Of a DNA stretch of 64,000 nucleotides, positions 49,230 through 59,951 are shown in pieces. Where the stretch lies: contig AZLU01000040.1 in assembly GCA_002224055.1 (NCBI GenBank), positions 141,957-205,956 of the forward strand. Reading direction: 5' to 3'. Both the position numbers and the translations under genes were made by a program. The stretch comes from Pezizomycotina sp. ARF18 (Eukaryota; Ascomycota). Numbering within the stretch: position 1 is the stretch's first letter; every line of letters begins with the position of its first letter. Under the pieces are notes generated by a model, which had not been told where the DNA came from, ran no database searches, and saw only the letters and a list, made by a program, of their open reading frames with translations.

Positions 49230-49724
49230 ATGCGCACTGAACGCCTGAGTATTCCGAATAGCGGTCGAAGCTCGGACGAACAGGCTTGAGGAAGAGAGTC
49301 GTTTTGAAGGCCCCAATACTCGGAGGTACCCCAGGATGGAAGAAAGCGAGGAAGAACGAACCTCAGAATGCGCCCCATTGGAGAATGCTTACGACGCCGA
49401 AGAAGAAGAAAGTATACCGGTACTGCGACCCACGACGCCCTTCTCTCGGAGGTCGCAAGCACCGATGAGAGACCTAGCCCCGGCTTAATGACGCTAGAAG
49501 AGACGCGGAAAAGGGAGGAATCGCCGAGCTACGATCCGAAGGGTGGCGAGAAGCCTCATGAAGGCAATGCCGGAAATCCTTCTACACCCTTCTTATTCCT
49601 GTGTACGATTGAGTTACTGGGGTTCATTGGATTGCTATATGGGTTGTCGTTCTTCGAGAGCCTTCAAGCCCGATTGGACTGGAGAAGTTCGAGCTACCAT
49701 CGTCAAGGCAGTATTAGGGAGTAA
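49230..49724 (+). CDS. Single-pass membrane protein with acidic cytosolic region
   Basis: ATG at 49230 begins MRTERLSIPNSGRSSDEQA. In neighbouring frames the coding pattern runs on: EEESRFEGPNTRRYPRMEES, ERTSECAPLENAYDAEEEES, IPVLRPTTP, then STDERPSPGLMTLEETRKRE, SYDPKGGEKPHEGNAGN, a helix TPFLFLCTIELLGFIGLLYG, and a short tail ESLQARLDW to 49724. Total is about 160 residues. The long acidic, Ser/Pro/Glu-rich region before one helix matches the layout of the gene at 48595. An antisense frame at 49166-49462 is a shadow. No known domain is seen. Confidence 0.48.
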
Positions 49725-49729
49725 ACATC

Positions 49730-50255
49730 GGTTGTCATCGAATTCACAATCTACCTGTTCTTAGATTATGATTCTCCTCTGCTTGTATACCCTCATCATA
49801 CTCATCATATCTTTGGAACGTCCGGGTTAGACATCTTGTATCTACTTCCCCCTAACGTCATTCAAGTATCCTCAATCCCTATGACATCTCCACGCTGTAT
49901 CCACTGGCAAGGTTCGATTTAAAATTTACACGTTACACGTACGTGGGGCAAGAAGCTTAATTTGTACATTACGGTTCTAGTGTTAGATTTTTCTTTGGCT
50001 AGATCGAACAGGAAATATAAGCAATGTGGAGATTAGTATATATAACGATTGATCAGAAAAGATGCGAACCCCTGTTCATAATAGCTCAGGTCTTCGTAAA
50101 AAGCGACATGAAACACAAGTTCCGAATCTCTATCCTCAAGCATCTAGCTCATATCGTAAGGCATCTCTCTATTAGCACTTTCGGCAATATCTCTGCTGCA
50201 TACTTTTAAGAATCCTTTGGGGGGAAGTTTCATCATCGAACAAATTTCAGCGAGA
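49730..50255. other. Intergenic region
   Basis: No supported gene. The right end would be the promoter of the gene at 50259. Confidence 0.4.
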
Positions 50256-50258
50256 AAT

Positions 50259-50820
50259 ATGGCTACGATCGTGCCTAGCGTGGACGTCGATGCCGCGAAA
50301 TGGCACACAAAGACACGTCGCGTCGAAAGCTTATAAAAGCGGGAATCGATCCTAGCCATCTGACTGTGCCTCAATTTCTCCGATTCATGATTCCGGACTC
50401 CGAAGCTCAGCAAGCGATTTATCGAGTTCTACTGTGGTCCGCAATTTCCCGTAAGACACTCATGGCGAATAATCCTCCAATATCGCGGCCGGAGGAATGG
50501 GTACAATTACGCTCAATGACGAAATAGAAGAAGCTACGACCGAACCAGCTCCAGCCTACCGTTCGCCATCAATGAGTAGTACATAGGCTGTCGTTGGCGT
50601 TAACGCTTTACCAACGGAAAGAAGCGGAAAAGCTGCAACGGGATATCGAATCAACGGTCGTCAGCGAAAAACGAAGTAGCTCGACGACGAACCTGCTCGA
50701 AGCTACAACTTGCTAGAGAAACCGCAGTTATTGTGTTATACCTATTGTCGCGTTTCTCCTTCTTGCGATCCCTCTTTTTGCCGGCATGAGCCCAGGGATT
50801 TTTATCAGACCTTCGATTGG
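50259..50820 (+). CDS. Single-pass membrane protein with PxxAY-type tail
   Basis: ATG at 50259 begins MATIVPSVDVDAAKWHTKTR. A 1-nt deletion near 50310 leads to KLIKAGIDPSHLTVPQFLRF and SEAQQAIYRVLLWSAISRKT. A second shift near 50500 leads to GTITLNDEIEEATTEPAPAY followed by RSPSMSS, an acidic stretch with a Pro-Ala-Tyr motif like those that recruit WW-domain or trafficking proteins in fungi. Further broken frames contain EKPQLLCY and finally a transmembrane helix (VIPIVAFLLLAIPLFAGMSP) with a short tail ending RPSIG. Inferred size is about 185 residues. The family is unknown. Order is soluble helix, acidic linker, helix, C-terminus. Confidence 0.42.
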
Positions 50821-50824
50821 CTAA

Positions 50825-51195
50825 ATTTCTGGGACCTGCAGAGTCGACAGTACCGGAATCGTCGATCGACTACGTAATCACACTCCGGGCCGGAAAGTCA
50901 ACCGTAATTCTCGTATATAAAAACACAAACCCGCGATGTAATTTAGATATACTACCATAATGCAATATTGAAATTGTAAAGATATTGGAATTTCGAACGG
51001 ACGTTTGTTGGATCAGTAATATTATTGTGTTGTATTAAGTACTCTTCTAAGGGTTCCCGCTTTTTGTGTAAGCTGTAGTTAGCGATTAAATACTGCCTCC
51101 GCTATCAAAACACCCACGCAAACCAACATCAATCTACAAAAACAACATCAATCAAATCAACCATTCATAAAACTCCAAACAACCTGGATTCGTAT
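50825..51195. other. Intergenic region and A/C-rich leader
   Basis: No gene is seen. The last 80 bases are rich in CAA, CAT and AAC triplets, the style of a fungal 5' leader before the ATG at 51202. Confidence 0.45.
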
Positions 51196-51201
51196 CTTAC
51201 A

Positions 51202-51693
51202 ATGTCGCCGACGCGTCTATTCATGCAAACCACCGCGGCGCATCCGGAACGACGATCTTTGAGCGCCGGTGTGTCGAGGGGAGTCTTCAATTGAGAGGTA
51301 CGTATAACTTTGTTGAACACTCGAACTGACTTTTGGGGGTTTGCAATTGACCAATGTACTACAGCTCTCTCAACTTCCGTCCGACCGCTCCAAAAGGCTC
51401 AGCCCGCCCATAGGCGAGAACGAGGATCCGACGATACGCGCGAAGACGCGAAAGAACCCAAAGGCTCCAAAAAGGCCTCGCAGAAGCCGGAGGACAAGTC
51501 AGCAGGCGAAGCGCAGGAGCACGGCTCGGGTAGCAAAGGGGACCGTCACGAGCGGCGCGGCGGGAACATTACAAACCAAGCGGAGGAGCTGCGGGAGGTG
51601 GAAACAGGGACCCGTTCCGTCAGACTAAACTTCAGGCAAGGACATCGATTACTATTCCAAGGCAGTGGATCGATATGGAAACAATCTGTCTAA
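51202..51693 (+). CDS. Small basic protein, possibly mitochondrial
   Basis: ATG at 51202 begins MSPTRLFMQTTAAHPERRSL, an Arg/Ser/Thr-rich start with few acidic residues as in mitochondrial presequences. A likely intron runs from about 51299 (donor GTACGT) to 51366 (acceptor CTACAG). Exon 2 continues with a charged Gly/Lys/Glu-rich sequence (DDTREDAKEPKGSKKASQKP, DKSAGEAQEHGSGSKGD) ending in the frame that stops at 51693, or an overlapping basic frame (KNPKAPKRPRRSRRTS). Which frame is right cannot be decided here. No family is recognised. Confidence 0.38.
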
Positions 51694-51699
51694 ATTATT

Positions 51700-52010
51700 C
51701 GTTATGGGCTTGTCAGTGAGCTTTTAGATACATGTCATCCAGGCAGGCATGGCAGGAGCAGCGTAAAGTTTCTTGCAAATTCACTGTAGTTGATACTTCT
51801 GATGGTTTAATCAGTGGGGCGTTAAATGCTATGGCTCATATTAACACTGAGGTTATAAACATGGACATTATACTAGCGATTGAATTATTATTTCACATTT
51901 TCAAGTAAGAAAGGTTGGAGAATTCCTCTGATGACAATGGTATGAAGAGTTCCCTACAATCACATCGCCACGGCTTCCAATGTCCTTACATAGAAGCCTT
52001 ACTAACGACA
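51700..52010. other. Convergent 3' intergenic region
   Basis: Spacer between the ends of the basic protein gene and the phosphatase gene. No coding signal is recognised. Confidence 0.4.
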
Positions 52011-52016
52011 GAGCTC

Positions 52017-53425
52017 TCAGGGCTGTGTACCCGGCTGAGACTCTTCTTCTTGACAACCCTCATCCAGCAACAGGGCGATCAGCGCCTCGAGACCCAACAC
52101 GCGACGGCGATAGCAACAACGGCGCCAATGGCACCAGCGGCAGCCTTGCTGAGGCTTTGCTTCCGCCGTTCCCACCTGTCGAGGCACCGGCCGCGCTGGC
52201 AGACCCGCTGGCGGCACAGACACCGGTGGAGTTTCCGCAGCGTACACCACTCGCTCTGCGTCGCGACGGCGAACTTGCCCATCTCCTTCGTGAACGTTGA
52301 CCAACTGACGCCGTCGTTCGCATCGCCACCGAAGATGCTGAATGCCTTCAGCTCGCCGCTGTCCTCCATAGTGCCACTTGTACCATTGCGGAATAAGAAA
52401 CGACGGTAACGTCGTCGGGATTGTAATCTTCAGAAGAGGAAGATAGAAGCTCGAATACCATCGTGGAACGTAATCGGGACGCCGTAGAAGTTCGCGTACC
52501 TTTTGCAGGCCAATGAGGCCGAAGAGCGACTGGAAGGTTCCGTAGCGCCGAATTGTAGTCCGACCTTGCTCTTTCCTTTCGATGTGAGAGTGTTTTTGAA
52601 GCGAGTCGACGATCTGAGCTGCAGCGTGCGGCCCGCGATGGCGCGGTCGCCGTGTCGGAAGCGTTATAACGCGAGGTTCCACTGCTGCTGATCGCCAGCG
52701 TGCGAAACCTGCAGCATGGCGTCGTCGTCGGCAGAGGAGTAGATTCCGTTGAGTTGTGGATACTGGCGACGTTGAGGACGTCGTAGACAGAGTACGCGTT
52801 CTTGAAATTTACTTTCTCCTTGGGAACGCGCCCTTGACGAACGGGTATACTTTGTCTTCGTAGAAGGATTTTGTCGCGGCGGAGGTGTCCTTGAATTCTT
52901 TGGAGTCGTAGTATGTGAGGAGGATACTTGGGCGTTGTTACACGCTGTCGCACCCTGCAGCCAAGCCATGTCTTCCTCTACGCCGCTTGAGCACCGACGG
53001 AGGCACCGTGGATGGGGATCAGCTGGAATCCGTTCGCAACACCCTTCACCGTCGTTCCATTGCGTAGTGTGGATGACTTATCGTCGCTGCCAGCGGGCGG
53101 GTATAGACCCTGCAGGAAGCCCTGCGCGGAATTGTAGATCGTGGTATCATCCGAGGCGGTGGCGTAGAGCTGCGACTGGACGACGTCGTTGGGGAGACAT
53201 TCGGGATGTGATATGGGGAGGAAGGGTCGGAGATATAGCGGGAGCGGAAGTAAGCGCCGGATGCGAGACTTGGGTCAGACCGAGAGGTGTCAGGCCGACG
53301 GGAGGGAAAAGCTTTGGGCGAGCGGTCGCCGTGACGGGAGAAGACGTACAAGCCGAGTACGGTCTTGTTGGCGGCCAGAGACGGCACAGCCGTGATGGCC
53401 AAGAGGATTGAAGTCGACAGATCAT
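52017..53425 (-). CDS. Membrane-anchored histidine acid phosphatase
   Basis: Histidine acid phosphatases release phosphate from monoesters through a phosphohistidine at RHGxRxP. ATG at 53425 leads into a signal (SILLAITAVPSLAANKTV) and then LGLYVFSRHGDRSPK, the catalytic motif. Later blocks are AYFRSRYISDPSSPYHI, YATASDDTTIYNSAQGFLQG, YPPAGSDDKSSTLRN, ANGFQLIPIH, DMAWLQGATACNNAQVSSS, DSKEFKDTSAATKSFYEDKV, NFKNAYSVYDVLNVASIHNS, QQWNLAL, IVDSLQK, GTFQSLFGLIGLQ, MVFELLSS, FLFRNGTSGTMEDSGELKAF, a Cys pair (EWCTL, GNSTGVCAA), and a final helix GAIGAVVAIAVAC with an acidic tail. This order matches the fungal group with a C-terminal membrane anchor. Inferred length is about 470 residues. At least seven 1-nt shifts break the frame. 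Role: extracellular or wall phosphate scavenging. Confidence 0.85.
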
Positions 53426-53429
53426 TGCG

Positions 53430-54050
53430 AAGGAATGCTGTTGCGTATCAATGGATTGAGTATATTGACCACGATAGTCTGCAATGTCAGGCTTAAGAGC
53501 GAAACCTGAAGAGAAGAATGACAAGAAATCTTAGCGACAGGGATTCGGCGAATTGCCGTCTATTTGTATGATATGTGAAGAACGTGAGTCTGTACGCCAT
53601 ACAGCGGTTTGCATCCAGCGTTGTGAAAGGATTTTCTCTCAGAAAAAAAAAAAAAAAAAAAAAAAAAAAAACACTCAACAAACTTTCTTGGCCACCCACC
53701 TTAGCTCGAAAGGATATTTAGCTATAGCTATGCTGGAAGATCGACCATGTAGTTCTTTCCTAGCAACTGTCTAGGCCGTTGGAGAGGTAGTTCTAGGAGG
53801 GGAAGGTGAGCAGGATAAATGGACCCACCAAGAGCGTTGAGACATTCTGATAGCGGTCTTTATCACGGAAGACTTCCTCATTTCGAAGCCAAAGAAAACA
53901 TTGGTTCGCCATCTGTCTACTGCCGATGCACCTAGAGCAATTCATTTCAGGGAAATCCTTAGCGTTCCTTGTCCATCCCTGCTAGTATTGCTTGCATTAT
54001 ACCTATCATGGTATAACCTTGGCGCACATGGAGTCTTGTAGAATGTTGGA
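53430..54050. other. Phosphatase upstream region with A29 tract
   Basis: Presumed promoter of the phosphatase gene (-). A 29-nt A tract lies at 53643-53671, the longest homopolymer in the window. No gene is supported. Confidence 0.5.
53643..53671 (+). repeat. A29 homopolymer
   Basis: The longest mononucleotide run here, about 220 bp upstream of the phosphatase start. Its complement is a T tract on the coding strand, the orientation usual for nucleosome-free fungal promoters. Confidence 0.95.
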
Positions 54051-54060
54051 TTGATTCGAA

Positions 54061-54480
54061 TTGAGGCCGATTAAGAGAGTAAAAAAGGATCTGATAAACC
54101 ACTCGCCGCGGAAAAAGAATAGAAGTGCTCGGATCAAACGGCTAAAGGCGACCGTAGAGTTTTTGACCAGGGATCGGTCGAACCCGACGGTTCCATTGGC
54201 CGAGCTACCCGAGAATGTTCCACAGAACAACAAGCCAAGTTCCGCTACCAGAAGGTTCACTTCGCTGCTCCGAAGTTTGCAATTGTACCCGCGCCTTAGG
54301 ATGATAAGTAGAAGAAAGGTATAGCTCCGCTGGTCGTCGATGCTGGATTTGATTTTTAGAGAATCCGGAACTGGAAAACAGATGTATTGAACGAGGACGG
54401 GATGCTAGGCTACGAGACACTTCGCCCGTTTACGCCTGGACAACTGGTCTAGAAGCGGGACGATGCCGCCTTGGAGTAAC
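54061..54480 (+). CDS. Unrecognised coding-like stretch
   Basis: This GC-richer patch carries open frames on both strands. On + one frame is basic (RPIKRVKKDLINHSPRKKNR) and a neighbouring frame reads QGSVEPDGSIGRATRECSTE, then after further breaks VLNEDGMLGYETLRPFTPGQ. No start codon, domain or splice signal decides the reading. It may be an exon of an unknown gene or a relic. Confidence 0.22.
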
Positions 54481-54783
54481 GGTGACAGTTGTGGTTATAC
54501 GCGTTATACTGAGGTTGATTAAACCACGATCACATGTTTACAGGTCTTGTTCTGATTGGATAATTAAGATTTCATTATACGCTGCTCCGTCCTACAATCG
54601 CCCTCTTCCTCCGAAGGAAGAAGACTGACGCTGATGTACCGTGGCGATCGAGCCTTTATTGTAGACTTGCGTCTTACTTCATTTGATGTCTTTGGGTAAT
54701 TACCTAGACTCCTAGCCATATCTAAACCAAAATTTATTCCCGATGAAAGCTCGCTATATAGTAAAAAATAATCCATTGATATC

Positions 54784-55453
54784 TTATTGAACGCAAGCGC
54801 AATATTCATTCCTCATCACTACAGCACCGCAAAGCAACAAACTTGCGCTGGTCCAACAAACACCGTACAAAAGAACAGAACACCAGAAGTCCGCCGTTGG
54901 ATGCTTCATGCGGTAATTGTAGCAGCGCGTCGGCAGCTTCTCCCGGAATACCTTCAAGAGAATCAAGAATACCAGTTCCCGCACATAACCAACAGCCAGT
55001 GGCTGATCAGTGTCCGTAGTGCAACATAGTTGGTATCCTTGCTGCAAAATAACGGCGTGACTTCCGCCGGGGCTGTAATTTCTTTGCAGTGGGAGCGCTC
55101 GAGGCATTCTGACAGCGATAGGGGAACTTCGAAGTCGTCGCGCTTTCCGTGGTGCGTTTTCATTGGAGCTGGCCAAAGGGATGCAATACCGAAAAGAAGA
55201 AGGATAAGTGAGCCGACGACGGCGAGGACATATATGGACTCTTGGATCCCGCGCCGTATTTTTCGCTGCGGAGTGATTTACTGGCGGACGCAATGCGATC
55301 GTCTGCTTTGAGATCGAGGGTGCTACTGCGATTATCTTTAGCCACGACGGAAGGCCATTCTTCGGTTCGGTCCATTAGGATGACGTGATCCGGTTCCGCT
55401 TCGGCCGTTATGGGGCCCTCGATGTGAGCACCAGGACGAGGATTCGGCAGCAT
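54784..55453 (-). CDS. Membrane protein with Cys-containing lumenal region
   Basis: ATG at 55453 begins MLPNPRPGAHIEGPITAEAE, an acidic N-terminus with DHVILMDRTEEWPSVV. A 1-nt shift near 55260 leads to a strong helix (YVLAVVGSLILLLFGIASLW), then MKTHHGKRDDFEVPLSLSEC, HCKEITAPAEVTPLFCSKDT and YVALRTLISHWLLVMCGNWY. A second shift leads to KVFREKLPTRCYNYRMKHPT and a hydrophobic end (LYGVCWTSASLLLCGAVVMR) to 54784. Both shifts have the sign of 1-nt deletions. A non-cleaved helix after a 60-residue acidic cytosolic part, followed by several Cys, suggests a type II membrane protein of about 220 residues. No family is recognised. Confidence 0.5.
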
Positions 55454-55459
55454 GTTTCC

Positions 55460-55855
55460 TTTCTGGTCTTAGTGTAACATCAAACTGTAGCGAGCAGCGA
55501 TATCCCACTTCAACTGCGCGATCTTCGAAAATCGAGCAGAGAGAGGTGGTGTCCCAGAACCCAAGTACGGTCCAGTCTCGTTAACTAGCTGTTTTAACAT
55601 TAGGGTTTTCCCTTCTGCCGGGTCATAAGGTTTCGCACAGCGAAAAACGTGGCGAACAAATTTTAAAACGGGAAATATCATACGTTCGAGTTGGAACTCT
55701 CTGCGACCTGCTCTGTTTTGCGATATTATGAAGAAATACCTCTATTTTAGTGCTGGATGATGATAGTATCACTCAAGTCTGAATTAACCAGAACAGTATG
55801 CAATGACAATGTAAATGGCTTCATTCCAGGCACCGCTCAGAATGCTAGAATACTA
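55460..55855. other. Intergenic region
   Basis: Spacer between two minus-strand membrane-protein genes. A 70-codon minus-strand frame at 55469-55681 has no recognised content. Confidence 0.4.
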
Positions 55856-55863
55856 GTAGCTAT

Positions 55864-56345
55864 TTACATGAACATGGGTTTCTTATGTTTTTTCAAGGAC
55901 CTTAATGATCTTTGCCCTCTCCTTTCTGAACAGCTTTCTGTATCGAGCATCCACCAACCATCCGAGTATACCAATGCCACAATAATCAAAATCGCGAAGA
56001 ATGTGTTCTTGCATTTATGTCTGTCCAGCCACTTTGGTTTCGTCCAGTTACAAGTACAGCAGCTGCAGCTGCCGAGTTCCGCAAGGAGAGACGGTGGGTC
56101 GTAGGTTTCGCGCGGTCGGTTCAAAATTTGAATGAATTGCTCGCCGATGTCTTCCAGAGTAGGCTGGGGCCTGGGAGCTTCCGATTTGGTTTTAAGGTTT
56201 GGGATTCATTGACCAGCGTTGTGGCGCTGTACAGGCTGGCGCTGGATGAGGTTGCGTCCTGTATTTCCGGAGAGTGTAAACCTGAGTCGGAGATGAAACG
56301 TTTGTCGCGATCCATGGCCGCCGCGTATTCGATGGTCAAAGACAT
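55864..56345 (-). CDS. Small single-pass membrane protein
   Basis: ATG at 56345 begins MSLTIEYAAAMDRDKRFISD; a second ATG at residue 11 is also possible. The N-terminal part is Ser/Thr-rich (EIQDATSSSASLYSATTLVN). One apparent base deletion near 56130-56150 switches to the frame with EDIGEQFIQILNRPRETYDP, a Cys cluster (CSCCTCNWTKPKWLDRHKC), one helix (TFFAILIIVALVYSDGWWML), and a basic tail to 55864. Length is about 155 residues. The Cys cluster beside the membrane could be palmitoylated, but this is inference. No family is recognised. Confidence 0.5.
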
Positions 56346-56374
56346 CCACCAAGGTCGCCAAGCTTAGTTGTTAA

Positions 56375-57555
56375 CCCTCCGTTCCAGCGATCCGTTATGA
56401 TGCTACGGCGTAAACGAGGTATGAGCGCTTTTTCGCATGGTAAGGGTCAAAACAGTTGCTTTATGACGGGAGTAAATGAAATTCTTCAAGATACATTTTT
56501 ACTCTCTGAACTTTCTGATCCGTTCGGGTAATGATATGGACGCATGTTCTATTGTGGAAAAGGCTAGGCCGATTTTATGTTTGGATACAACTCAAATTCA
56601 AGCTCTACTTTACTTAGGTTTCTTCACACGCAGCATTGGGCACGTCCGTGGTATAACCCTATGCGATAGCGTTCAAATAAAGTTCGTATTGGCGTTTCTG
56701 TAAATTTTACGACTCGGAGAAAATGAATTGCATATCGTACGACGAAGAGCAGATGATTATAAGAAAAAGATGGAGAATAGATCCTTTATCAGATGCAAGG
56801 CTTTTATATCGACCTCTGTTACGATGCTGCCAATCTAAAAATATCTACTAATACCAAAGAATTCTCAAGCTATTAGTTATAAATCGGCCAGCCCTAAATC
56901 AATTTTGTGAGAGATTAGATTTATATTCTGTACCGGTTTCACTGATTACTTTTGGGCGGTCCAGCGGCGACTTCAAAAATTGCGTTATCGATAGCGGTTT
57001 GCGATGCTGGACTTCTAATTCGGACATTGCCCAGGATATCCGACGAAAAATCGCGTTTTTACCCCTGCTCATTCGTCTCCTTTGAGGTAAGTTTGTAGTT
57101 CACGATCTTAGCTCTGAGTAAACATGGAGTGGTGTGAGGTTGATACTTTAGATCCTGTAGTAGGAGAGAGAGAGTAAGCGCAAGGTTTTACGCCAATTAT
57201 ATACATGCTGGGAAGACTGACCAGCTACAATAATCTGTTCGCATCTATAGCATATTTTGCGGTATTTCGTGGGGATGACGTGACTAGACCGCGGCTCTTA
57301 CTATCCGGTTGCATAGCTCTCTAAATGGCAGATCTCAGAGTCATGATAATGAGAAACTTTCCGTATTACGCCCATATACTTAGCTAGTCTCTGGTTCCGC
57401 CGATTACTTATAAATAAGGCCATTCCTTCATGGAACTAGAAGACTTTATCATCACAAAAATCCATATCTAATAACTACGCATCAAATCATCTAGAGTCTA
57501 ACTCTCCGACCGCCAGTACTTAAGCAATTCTAATTCCACAACATAATATCTTCAA
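56375..57555. other. Spacer without a supportable gene
   Basis: AT-rich stretch. One 75-codon frame at 56476-56703 has no recognised content. The bases just before 57562 are a CA-rich leader of the Cys-rich secreted gene. Confidence 0.45.
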
Positions 57556-57561
57556 AACAAG

Positions 57562-58204
57562 ATGCAGTTCACGCTTTCCATAATCGCAGCTAGCTCGTCG
57601 CTCCTGAGGTAAATATCTACATCATCTCTTCAGCTGGATATGTATAGCTTCTGAAATGTCTAACCACTATTACATGAAATTATAGCTTCGTCGTCGCCAT
57701 GCCCCGCCCCTGTCATCACCGCTCCAGCCGTCCTCCGCCGAGACGGGTTCATGATCCACGCCGGATGCCCCGCCTCGTCCACATCGTTTCGGCGAGCCGA
57801 CGCCTGCCTTCAGTGGTTATGCGATAAGCCGGCGATGGTCCTGCGACGGTACCACTACCTACACGGACTCTATGCATCGAGCTGCCTTACCCGCGAAGCC
57901 TGGACCGTGTCTCTGAAGGAGCCCTGTCCCGATTCTGGCTGCCTCTGCCCCGCGCTACCAAGACGGCGTATTACGATGGCGAGTGCCCTGCGTCGAAGAC
58001 GTTAGGACTGGTGGGTGCCCGAAATTTTGTGCCTTACGCGACCGATGGGCCCCGTGTAAGGGATGGACGACGGAGACGTTGAACATGGCGGCGACATGCA
58101 CAGCGAAGCGCCAACCACGACGACGATGCACTACGACTGTGCTGTCGAGCAAATTGTGCGTGCCCGAAAGCGACAGCGACGATGACGCTTCTTTAGAGTA
58201 TTAA
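57562..58204 (+). CDS. Cys-rich secreted protein with duplicated module
   Basis: ATG at 57562 follows an A/C-rich leader ending AACAAG. Exon 1 and exon 2, joined across an intron at 57609-57685 (donor GTAAAT, branch TCTAACC, acceptor TATAG), give a signal peptide MQFTLSIIAASSSLLSFVVA. After a shift the mature protein continues LRRDGFMIHAGCPASSTSFR, DACLQWLCDKP, then in the next frame RRWSCDGTTTYTDSMHRAAL. A second, similar unit is GGCPKFCALRDRWAPCKGWT followed by TETLNMAATCTAKRQP, ending with an acidic tail (ESDSDDDASLEY). The two units align around RW..C.G.TT.T..M..A, pointing to an internal duplication. Inferred mature length is about 150 residues. At least two 1-nt shifts are needed. The layout is that of a small secreted effector-like or adhesive protein, with no known family seen. 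Confidence 0.55.
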
Positions 58205-58209
58205 AAAGC

Positions 58210-59940
58210 TATGCACCACCAGATGAAATGATTTTCGGACTAAAAGGAGAGAAGATGTTGAGAGATCAGCTAGTAAAAGTCTGCAATTTTGAGAAAAGAG
58301 GCTCCGATTTCTTACCGCAGCTGAAGAGAGCATACATGTAACTACTACTAGTGAATTCATTTAAACGTGGACACGAGCCACTATCCAGCTTACCCCATTT
58401 TCTTTCAATTCTTCTTTATATCTGATGAGACAATAATGCTACAGTTTGAACTTGCCCAAGGCTTGAAGTGCGCCTCAAAGTCTCCTTAATACAGCCAAAA
58501 ACTTTAGAGATTTTTGTGGAATTGAGAAACCCGTTATGCTTCGGACGGCATCCGCTCCGCCATCCTCGATCCACACTTTCTCAATCCGAGGTCAGAAGCG
58601 AACAGTCTAAAAGCTCCAGAAAGTCTTCATCTCGTCACCCGGATAGTGGATTACCGTTAGTGATAAGTGGCCCCTTTTCCTGGTCGCCTAATCGAACAGG
58701 TATAAACGGATGCTATTTGCTCTCCTTGAGTCAATATACAAGATCAATTTTCATCGGCGAGAACGCTTCGCTATTGTGTTCAGCTTTGTCGTGAGAAAGC
58801 CTCAAAAACCTTGTGCAATCGCGCTAGGAAGCCCTCTTTCCACTCTCAGGCCGTACGAAAATTTCGGTGCTTTGGCCCTGCATATAGTAGAGAAGATATT
58901 GCATATTGCGGGTTAAGAAACTTTACTGCTGAGACGGCCATCGCCAAAGGCGGTGGCGTGGACTCGAAAACATCAGACGAACCATTATAGTAAGTCAGAT
59001 AGGGGGGTGGGTTCGTTAATGAAACCAATCATGAGATGCTACCAACACGAGGCGTGCGGTTAACGGAATCAATGCCTTTTTGCACGAGACTAGTGAGTAT
59101 CTGGCGAACGAAAGTCGCCACTGTCCAATAGGATGATGAGATGAAGTGCCGTAAATTTAGGACGAGTCAGAAAGGTCTTTTGAACCCAGGGACGCCAACA
59201 TGTAAAAGATTCGCCTATTTCTCCATTTTGTATTTTAAAACTGCTTAGCATCCGAGTATCTTGACAGCTTGTACATAATAGGAAGTTTCCGCGAGATCTC
59301 ACGTCCCCACTCACCCAGTAGCAAAAGCCTCTGGGCCAGGGAGCGGGGCTGTGGATCGCCAGAGAGGGGGTTCTCGCAGTTATATTGGGGGTTGAGCGTA
59401 TTTGGATTCTTGATGGCTTAGGTGAGTCTACTCATGAACACGGCCTCGGTGAGGGGTCGTACGGCAACATGAACGTCTATTATACTCTGCTTTCTGTGTA
59501 ATCTGGCCGCTTTAAATCTGGACGGATATATGACAGGTCGTTATCGCTTGTGCGGGTCTTCGTGCGATGTTTTCTTTGGGGCTTCTTGGGCTTTTAACTA
59601 ACCCTCTTACGGGCTATCACGCATAGGAGTTCCTCAATGGTGATGATGGTGAAACTTCACATCCTCAGCGCATGTCCTAGAAGAGAAAGCCTTCATGACG
59701 GCGACTTCTTCGTCTGAACTTTTTGCTTGCTGATTAGTATCTTTTTGGAAGCTTCTGTGAGAGCTTGTCCATGTGGCACACCTTTGTGAGCCTAATGGCA
59801 GCGGGAAAATTTTTCACAAGTAATTAAGGGCCGCTAAGTATTAGTGAAGTGGATATCACCGCTTCGTAGGTCACACCTATACCGAGATCAATTGCCTAAC
59901 TGCCAGAACGAGAGCTTATTTGCCTTTGCCCTTGTTTTTA
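58210..59940. other. Spacer upstream of the PTH11-type gene
   Basis: Only chance-like frames are present (for example 58468-58794 and 59090-59314). No motif or splice context is recognised. Confidence 0.4.
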
Positions 59941-59951
59941 TAAAGATCGAC

